Shown piece after piece: positions 58,890 through 64,000 of a stretch of 64,000 nt of DNA. The position numbers were made by a program, and so were the translations under genes. Origin of the DNA: Aquincola tertiaricarbonis. Its GTDB lineage: Bacteria > Pseudomonadota > Gammaproteobacteria > Burkholderiales > Burkholderiaceae_C. The stretch is taken from NCBI RefSeq assembly GCF_023573145.1, contig NZ_CP097635.1, forward strand, positions 2,356,001-2,420,000. The letters run 5' to 3'. Positions within the stretch are counted from its first letter, which is position 1; each line of letters opens with the position of its first letter. The notes beneath the pieces are model-generated. The model saw only the letters and a list, made by a program, of their open reading frames with translations, made no database searches and was not told the origin of the DNA.

Positions 58890-61800
58890 CCACCCGGCGT
58901 GACCGCGCGCAGGCTGCAACAGTTCAGCGTGCCAGGGATGTCGACCGAAACCCGCCCGGCCTTCCGGCGGCACCTGGGTCTGCAGCGTCTGCTGCAGCCA
59001 GCCGGCGGCCAGGCTGCGGCAGCGCGCGGCGGCCGCGACGTCGCCCAGCGCGGTGTAGGCGGCGGCGCAGGCCAGCCACTGGCGCGTCCAGCTGGTGTAG
59101 GCCGCCCGGTACTGCCGCACCAGATGCTCGGCATGCGCCACGTCGTCCGGGTCCAGCGTGCGCGGCGCTGCCGTCGCCCTGGCCTGCAAGGCGGTGGCCG
59201 CCGCTTCCGCCGCCACGCCATGCAGCTCGCGTGCTTGCGCCTCCTGCATCACGGCCCAGGCTGCGTGCGCGGCGGCGGTGTCGGCGGCGCGACGCTGCAG
59301 CGCCAGTTCGGCCAGCAGCGTGGAAGCCATTCTGCGTGTCGGCTCGATGGCCGCCGCCTCCCGGTAGTGCCGCTCGGCTTCGGGCGCGCCCAGCAGCTCG
59401 GCCGCCTGGCCCAGCAGCAGGCGGCGCTGCACCGCGCTTTCGGGCACGGCGTTGGGCAGGTCCTGCTGCAGCAGCGGCAACGCGCGCCCGGGTTCGCCCA
59501 GTTGCAGCCAGGTCCAGGCCAGCGCCAGCGCGGCGACGGCCTGGAAGTTGGAACCCGGCATGGCCTGCGACATGTGCTCCAGCGCCGACCGGGCCAGCGG
59601 CAGCGCGGCACGGAAATGGCCGCAGGTGGCCTCGGCCAGTGCCAGCGCGACGTCGTTCATGCGCGACTGGGTCTGCAGTTCGGGCACGCCGCGGCCCAGC
59701 TCGCGCGCTTCGCGCCCGGCGTCCACCGCGTCGCGGGCCTCTCCGCGCTTGAGGTGCACATAGCCCACGCTGATCCAGGCGTTGAGCTCGGCGAGCCGGT
59801 TGTCCGTCGCCCGGGCCCAGCCGAGCTGGCGACGTGCCACGGCGAGCGAGTCGCCCAGCCGGCCGGCGTTGACCAGTGCCATCAGGTAGGCGCCGGCATA
59901 GTCGAGGCAGTCGGCGGGCGAGGCCTGCTGGTCCAGCATCGGCCAGCCGGGCTGCAGCAGGGCCACGGCCTGCGGCGCACGGCCCTGCATCGACAAGGCC
60001 ATGGCCAGCGCCTGCAAGGCCTCGCGCCGCGGTGTCACGGCGTGCGCCGGCAGCAGATGCAGGGCCTGCTGCGCGGCCGGCTCGGCCTCGGTGGCGCGGC
60101 CGCCCCACACCAGCGCCGTGGCATGCGCGGCCCAGGCATGTCCCAGGTCGGCGGCTTCGGCCTCGGCCTCGATCAGGGCGGTACTGGCCTGCAGCGCCGG
60201 GTCCAGCCCCTCGCCCAGCACGGTGGGCACGATGGCGCGTGCACGGGCGCGCAGCGCGGCGCCGCCGTGGCCGGCAGCTTCCCACGCGGCGGCGGCCTGG
60301 CGCAGCAGTGCCGCCTGCTCGCGCGGGCGCGAGGCGGCATGGGCGCGATCGGCCGCGGCTTCGTAGGCGGCCGCTGCGTGCGCCGGCTCGCCGCCGGCCT
60401 CCCAGTGGGCTGCCAGCCGCGCTGGCTCGCCGCCCCGGGCGGTGAGCGCCTGCGCCACCTGCCGGTGGATGCGCCTTGCTACCACCCGCGGCGTCAGTGC
60501 CAGCACGGCCTGGCGCACCAGCTCGTGCGCGAAGCCTTCGCCATCGAGCACCTGGGCGGTTTCCAGCCGGTGCCAGGCGTCGGCCAGCATCACCGCCGGC
60601 CGGTGGGTCAGGTGTTCGGCCAGCTCGATGTCGAAGTCGCTGCCGGCGACCGCCACCAGCCGCGCCAGCGCCGCCGATTCGGTCGGCAGGCGGGCCAGCC
60701 GGGCCTGCAGGCGCCGCTCGATCGACGCCGGGTGGGGCAGCTCTGCGGCGTCCAGAGCGCCGTCCTGGAGGCCGGCCCGCAAGGTCTCCAGCAGGTGCAG
60801 CGGCAACCCACCCGCGTGGCGCAGCAGCGCAGGCGCCAGAGCGTGGGCGTCAATGCCGGGCAGCGAGAGGCTGGCCACGAAGTCGTGCACGGCATGCGCA
60901 TCCAGCGGTGGCAGTTCCAGCCACTGCAGGTGGTCCGCGTTCGTCCAGGGCTGCGCCGCGTCGGCGGCCAGCGGGCGGCTGGCCAGCACCCAGGCCGGCC
61001 GGGTCGGAGGCTCCGCCGCTAGGATCAGCCCCTGCAGCAGTTCGTGGCTGGCCGCATCGGCGAAGTGCAGGTCGTCGATCACGACGGTGCCCAGCCCCTG
61101 CTGCAGCGCAGCCGCCAGCGCGTCGGCGATCTGGTGGCGCAGGCGTTGCGCCGGCATGGGCGCCAGCCTCGCGTCCGGCTCTGCGCCCGTGGCGGCCGGC
61201 GCCAGCGGCCAGCGTCGCAGGCGAGACAACAGCCGCTGCACGGTGGTAAACGGTGCTTGCGCGTCATCCGGCTGGGCGGCCAGCTGCAGCACATCGGCCA
61301 GCCCGCCCAGGGCCTCCTGCAGCAGGCGCGACTTGCCGGCGCCGGCCTCGCCCACCACCAGGACCGGTTGGCCAAGACTGCGTGCCTGCGCCAGCGCGCG
61401 CAGCGGGCGCTCGCGGCCGATCAGGCGAGGCGGTCGTGCAAGGGTCGCTGGCAGGTCGGGCAGCGCACCGATGACCGGCTGCCGCCCCTGCAGCAGGCAC
61501 TCGCGCAGCACGAGTGTCTCGGCGCTGGGGCGCAGGCCCAGCTCCTCGCTCAGCGATCGTTCGGCACGGTCGTACACCCGCAGCGCCGAGGCCACGTCGC
61601 CCAGGGCATGGTGCAAGCGCATCAGCTGGCGGTGGAGCGGCTCGGACAGCGGATCGTCGGCATGCAGGTGCTGGGCGAACATCAGCGCGTCGGCATGGCG
61701 GCCCTCGCGCTCGGCAGCATCGGCGATGGCGGCCAGCGCCTCGCGCCGCCGCTGGCGGTGGCGTTCGCGCACGCCAGCCACCCAGGCAGCCAGCTCGGCC

Positions 61801-62180
61801 TCGCCGTCGTAGGTCAGATCGCCCAGCGGCTCGTCATCCCACGCACCGGGGTCGGCTTGCAAGGCCGCCCAGGAGAGGTGGTCTTCATCGCGCCGCAGGT
61901 CGGTGGCCAGCACCAGCGTCTCAGCCATCTCGACCAGGCGCGCGCCGGTTTTCTTGCGCAGCTGGTGGACCCGCTGGCGCAGGTTGTTGAGCGCACCGCG
62001 CTCGTCCGTGGCCGGCCAGGCCAGGGTGGCCACACGATGGCTGCGTACGCCCGGCTCCAGCGCCGCGCAGGCCAGCCAGGCGGCATCCTTGCGCGACAGA
62101 ACGAGCGGGCCGCCGCCGAGGTCATCGATGAGGCAGGGCCGGCCTTCGAGCCGAAGGCGCCAGAAGAGCTGTCGGGTCAC
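58845..62180 (-). CDS. Large BTAD/AAA-ATPase/TPR transcriptional regulator (SARP/MalT-like)
   Basis: About 1111 residues. An N-terminal winged-helix-like region (to ~100) precedes a bacterial transcriptional activator domain (~100-230: EREGRHADALMFAQHLHADD, ALRVYDRAERSLSEELGL). An STAND/AAA ATPase module has Walker A VVGEAGAGKSRLLQEAL and Walker B GTVVIDDLHFADAAS. A long TPR-type helical part runs to the C-terminus. The start is uncertain: GTG at 62178-62180 is the first in-frame choice, without a ribosome-binding site; the reading frame remains open upstream through two repeat copies into the next gene. It probably controls a nearby or distant surface/secretion function. Confidence 0.8.
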   Translation of the reverse strand: MTRQLFWRLRLEGRPCLIDDLGGGPLVLSRKDAAWLACAALEPGVRSHRVATLAWPATDERGALNNLRQRVHQLRKKTGARLVEMAETLVLATDLRRDEDHLSWAALQADPGAWDDEPLGDLTYDGEAELAAWVAGVRERHRQRRREALAAIADAAEREGRHADALMFAQHLHADDPLSEPLHRQLMRLHHALGDVASALRVYDRAERSLSEELGLRPSAETLVLRECLLQGRQPVIGALPDLPATLARPPRLIGRERPLRALAQARSLGQPVLVVGEAGAGKSRLLQEALGGLADVLQLAAQPDDAQAPFTTVQRLLSRLRRWPLAPAATGAEPDARLAPMPAQRLRHQIADALAAALQQGLGTVVIDDLHFADAASHELLQGLILAAEPPTRPAWVLASRPLAADAAQPWTNADHLQWLELPPLDAHAVHDFVASLSLPGIDAHALAPALLRHAGGLPLHLLETLRAGLQDGALDAAELPHPASIERRLQARLARLPTESAALARLVAVAGSDFDIELAEHLTHRPAVMLADAWHRLETAQVLDGEGFAHELVRQAVLALTPRVVARRIHRQVAQALTARGGEPARLAAHWEAGGEPAHAAAAYEAAADRAHAASRPREQAALLRQAAAAWEAAGHGGAALRARARAIVPTVLGEGLDPALQASTALIEAEAEAADLGHAWAAHATALVWGGRATEAEPAAQQALHLLPAHAVTPRREALQALAMALSMQGRAPQAVALLQPGWPMLDQQASPADCLDYAGAYLMALVNAGRLGDSLAVARRQLGWARATDNRLAELNAWISVGYVHLKRGEARDAVDAGREARELGRGVPELQTQSRMNDVALALAEATCGHFRAALPLARSALEHMSQAMPGSNFQAVAALALAWTWLQLGEPGRALPLLQQDLPNAVPESAVQRRLLLGQAAELLGAPEAERHYREAAAIEPTRRMASTLLAELALQRRAADTAAAHAAWAVMQEAQARELHGVAAEAAATALQARATAAPRTLDPDDVAHAEHLVRQYRAAYTSWTRQWLACAAAYTALGDVAAAARCRSLAAGWLQQTLQTQVPPEGRAGFGRHPWHAELLQPARGHAGWSIEAQAGHLHGGAL

Positions 62181-62256
62181 GCGCGTCGGGTCAAGGGCGA
62201 GCTTGAGCGGTTCCTGGTCTTGCGCTTGATCGTACTGCGCTGGATGAAGATCGAGC

Positions 62257-62318
62257 CGGGCCGCCCCAAGGCGGAACGCGCCCCCCTGGGGGCAGCGAGC
62301 GCCGCGAGCTTGGGGGCC
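62257..62318. repeat. GC-rich dispersed palindromic repeat, copy 2
   Basis: Starts CGGGCCGCCCCAAGGCGG, has an inner CCCCCCTGGGGG and ends GCGAGCTTGGGGGC. Outer arms CCCCAAG/CTTGGGG and the inner C-run/G-run can form a long hairpin. It is the first of two nearly identical units, 75 bases apart start to start, between the GH19 gene and the large regulator gene. Confidence 0.82.
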
Positions 62319-62331
62319 GACGTTCCGCCGC

Positions 62332-62393
62332 CGGGCCGCCCCAAGGCGGAACGCGCCCCCCTGGGGGGCAGCGAGCGCAGCGAGCTTGGGGGC
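62332..62393. repeat. GC-rich dispersed palindromic repeat, copy 3
   Basis: Near-identical to copy 2, with a full CCCCCCTGGGGGG core and AGCGAGCGCAGCGAGCTTGG. It ends one base before the stop codon of the GH19 lysozyme gene. The position suggests transcription termination or mRNA 3' end protection for that gene. Confidence 0.82.
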
Positions 62394-62394
62394 C

Positions 62395-63207
62395 TCAACC
62401 CCCCGAGGCCGCCGCATCCAGCGCGGCCCAGGTGTCGCGGCCGACGATGCCGTCCACCGGCTGCAGGCCGCGTTGGCGCTGGAAGGCGGCCACCGCCACT
62501 TCGGTGCCGGCGCCGAAGTCGTCGTCGATCGCCAGCATGAAGCCCAGCTGCTGCAGCCGGCGCTGCAGCTGGCCCACCGCCTCGCCCTTGGAGCCGCGGC
62601 GCAGCACCGGGCGGCCCAGACTGGGCGGTGTCTCGCCGCTGAGCACAAAGCCTTCCAGCCGCGCGATCGCGGCCTTGGCGCGGCCGGTGGACAGCCGCCG
62701 GTCGTCCAGCCCGTTGGTGCCGCCGTTGACCGCGCGGGTGACGGCCACCACGTCATCGGCGTCGCACAGCGCATTGATGTTGCGGCGCTTCCAGTATTCG
62801 CAGGCGATCTTCAGCGACAACACCGGCTCGGCGGCGCGCTCGGGCTGCTCTTCCAGCTTCACGCCGATCAGCTCACCCACCTCTCGGTAGTTGGCGCGGC
62901 CGGTCAGCTGCAGCAGGCCGCGGCCCTTGTAGCGCACGCCGTCGCCGGGCTGCAGGTTGCCCAGGTCGCGCCGGCCTTCATACGCCTCGCCGCTGGCGAA
63001 TTCTTCGGTGGTGCGAAACCCCGCCGACTCATGGCAGGTCTGCCCCAGGAAGTGCGCGATGCGCAGCCGGGTGTTGATCGCGTAGCCGTCCAGCGTGGTG
63101 GCCAGCACCTCGCCCACGGCCGTGATGATGGCGTTCTGGCGCTCGGCCATGGCGCCGCTGAAATGCGGCGCCACCTCGCGCATGGTTTGGGCATCGACCT
63201 GGATCAT
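62395..63207 (-). CDS. GH19 chitinase/lysozyme-like protein with C-terminal peptidoglycan-binding domain
   Basis: A 270-residue protein. Residues ~1-190 are a GH19-type catalytic domain: RIAHFLGQTCHESAGFRTTE (catalytic Glu in HES), EFASGEAYEGRRDLGN (second acid) and RYKGRGLLQLTGRANY. Residues ~200-265 are a PG_binding_1 domain: LRRGSKGEAVGQLQRRLQQL, VDGIVGRDTWAAL. There is no signal peptide, as in phage endolysins, but no other phage gene is near; it may be a domesticated endolysin. AGGAG before the ATG at 63205-63207 supports the start. Confidence 0.9.
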   Translation of the reverse strand: MIQVDAQTMREVAPHFSGAMAERQNAIITAVGEVLATTLDGYAINTRLRIAHFLGQTCHESAGFRTTEEFASGEAYEGRRDLGNLQPGDGVRYKGRGLLQLTGRANYREVGELIGVKLEEQPERAAEPVLSLKIACEYWKRRNINALCDADDVVAVTRAVNGGTNGLDDRRLSTGRAKAAIARLEGFVLSGETPPSLGRPVLRRGSKGEAVGQLQRRLQQLGFMLAIDDDFGAGTEVAVAAFQRQRGLQPVDGIVGRDTWAALDAAASGG

Positions 63208-63329
63208 GGCGGACTCCTGCACGGGTCGGGCCGCAACGGGCCCGGAGCCGCCATGGTTCGCCCGCGGGGGCATGCCGGTCCATCCCTAACGCGCCTTTGC
63301 CGCCTCCCTCCTTGGGAGGAAGAAGCGGG

Positions 63330-63881
63330 TCAGGGGAGTTCGAAGTCGCGCATGTCGGCCGCGATGCCGGCGCGGCGGGCCAGGTCGGGGCCCAGTTGCG
63401 ATTGCGCCGCCTGCGTGCAGGGCACCTGCGCGATGCGGCGGCCGGCGCGTTCCACCACCACGCCTTCCTGGGTGCCCCAGCCGCGGCCGATGGCGGTGTA
63501 GACCACGTAGCGGTGGTCGCCCTTGTCGAAGGCCAGCCAGGCGCCGCCGCCGCCCGAGAACATCAGGCTGCCCGCCTGCACGCTGGCGCGCCAGTCGGGG
63601 GCATCGGCACCGGCCGGCGGGTGTTGCAGCTCGGGGGCACCGGGCCGGCCGAAGCGGTACTGCAGCAGGCCGCCGGTGGGGCCCAGGCCGGGCGTCGCGC
63701 ATACCGCGATCTGCTTGCGGCCGGCGGGGCAGCTGAACACCGTTTCTTCACCCGGCTGGCACAGGCTCGCCGGGGCCGCGGGCGCCGCATGGGCGCCGGC
63801 TGAGGCCATGGCGCTTGCCGCGGCCATCATCATCGCGGCCACGCGGGCGGCGCGCGGCACAGGTCTGCTCATCGTCGTCAT
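63330..63881 (-). CDS. Secreted protein of unknown function
   Basis: A 183-residue protein with signal peptide (RVAAMMMAAASAMASAGAHA). The mature part has four Cys (ASLCQPGEETVFSCPAGRKQ, IAVCATPG, IAQVPCTQAA), suggesting two disulfides. It also has GGGGAWLAFDKGDHRYVVYT and GRGWGTQEGVVVERAGRR, which read as beta-strands. I do not recognise the family. The start may be this ATG or the ATG three codons later; no clear ribosome-binding site exists. Just upstream is CTTGT-CTGT-ACAAG (63896-63909), a small inverted repeat. Confidence 0.72.
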   Translation of the reverse strand: MTTMSRPVPRAARVAAMMMAAASAMASAGAHAAPAAPASLCQPGEETVFSCPAGRKQIAVCATPGLGPTGGLLQYRFGRPGAPELQHPPAGADAPDWRASVQAGSLMFSGGGGAWLAFDKGDHRYVVYTAIGRGWGTQEGVVVERAGRRIAQVPCTQAAQSQLGPDLARRAGIAADMRDFELP

Positions 63882-63917
63882 GCGGCCCGTATCCACTTGT
63901 CTGTACAAGCGGAGATG

Positions 63918-64000
63918 CTAGCCGGGGTCACGGTCGGTGCGCCGCGCGCTGCGCCGTGGACGCTGCCCCAGCAGCACCAGCGCCAGCGCGCCCAGGCCGA
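63918..64000 (-). CDS. C-terminal tail of an exported membrane-anchored protein (partial)
   Basis: The last 26 or so codons of a minus-strand gene entering from the right edge. They read GLGALALVLLGQRPRRSARR followed by TDRDPG and TAG at 63918-63920. A hydrophobic segment followed by an Arg cluster is the form of PEP-CTERM-like sorting tails, several of which occur in this window, but the diagnostic VPEP part would lie outside it. A simple membrane-anchored protein is the alternative. Confidence 0.5.
   Translation of the reverse strand, partial: GLGALALVLLGQRPRRSARRTDRDPG

Noticed and set aside
62181..62774. Upstream extension of the large regulator through the repeats into the GH19 gene
   Set aside because: The frame is open, but it would translate the dispersed repeats and antisense-like GH19 sequence in another frame; no conserved domain is there.
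62395..63207. Prophage remnant around the GH19 endolysin-like gene
   Set aside because: No holin, tail, integrase or attachment site is seen in the flanks; an isolated domesticated lysozyme is simpler.

Overview
The window is 64 kb of very GC-rich chromosomal DNA from a Burkholderiales betaproteobacterium. The best guess is the Rubrivivax/Roseateles/Ideonella/Aquincola group. The evidence is the strong G/C third-position bias, several PEP-CTERM surface proteins, an orphan Bug-type (TctC) solute receptor, a lysine-tailed HU protein and the mix of LysR/IclR/AraC regulators. I see no rRNA, tRNA, CRISPR array, insertion sequence or clear prophage. Coding density is very high, with no gene-free stretch over 300 bases, and many genes overlap by 4 nt (ATGA/GTGA).

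Layout. 1-14.3 kb is entirely minus strand. Read from the right, it holds a TRAP transporter operon with a type II dehydroquinase (dctP-aroQ-dctQ-dctM). Next come a ThuA-like protein, a PEP-CTERM protein, a PQQ-type dehydrogenase with a C-terminal cupredoxin fold, two more PEP-CTERM proteins and an ELWxxDGT-repeat protein. A LOV photoreceptor histidine kinase, a small lipoprotein, a TerC-type exporter and a BigR/SqrR-like sulfide-sensing repressor with a YeeE permease complete the block. 14.4-19 kb holds an IclR regulator, an M20 peptidase with a divergent LysR regulator and a Bug receptor; two matching LysR-type boxes link the last three. 19-24.6 kb holds an RsbQ-like hydrolase overlapping a PAS-GGDEF-EAL protein, then DUF3606, DUF1615, exonuclease III and SWIB genes.

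24.6-33.2 kb is a LacI-controlled sugar or polyol operon: a two-permease ABC importer, DhaK and DhaL-like kinase subunits and a 3-hydroxyisobutyrate-dehydrogenase-family enzyme. Clustered CGTTCA-type operators sit in front of it. 33.1-37.4 kb is an AraC regulator divergent from an aldehyde dehydrogenase and a GMC alcohol dehydrogenase. 38-41.2 kb is an unusual secreted operon: a PEP-CTERM protein, an M20 hydrolase whose lid domain has lost its GGHS motif, and a tiny secreted protein that is a stand-alone M20 lid domain keeping that motif. 41.4-50.4 kb carries a DUF885 metallohydrolase, two orphan solute-binding proteins, NUDIX and LysR genes, a RIFT-barrel lyase-like protein and a YkgJ-like Cys protein.

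50.4-57.5 kb has an HU protein with an H1-like tail, a hybrid kinase, DUF1289, two galactonate-pathway genes (dgoK, dgoA) and an MHS-family MFS transporter. 57.6-64 kb has an RCC1-like lipoprotein, a giant BTAD/ATPase/TPR regulator, two copies of a GC-rich dispersed repeat (a third lies at 10.9 kb), a GH19-type lysozyme/chitinase, a secreted unknown, and the tail of a membrane-anchored protein at the right edge.
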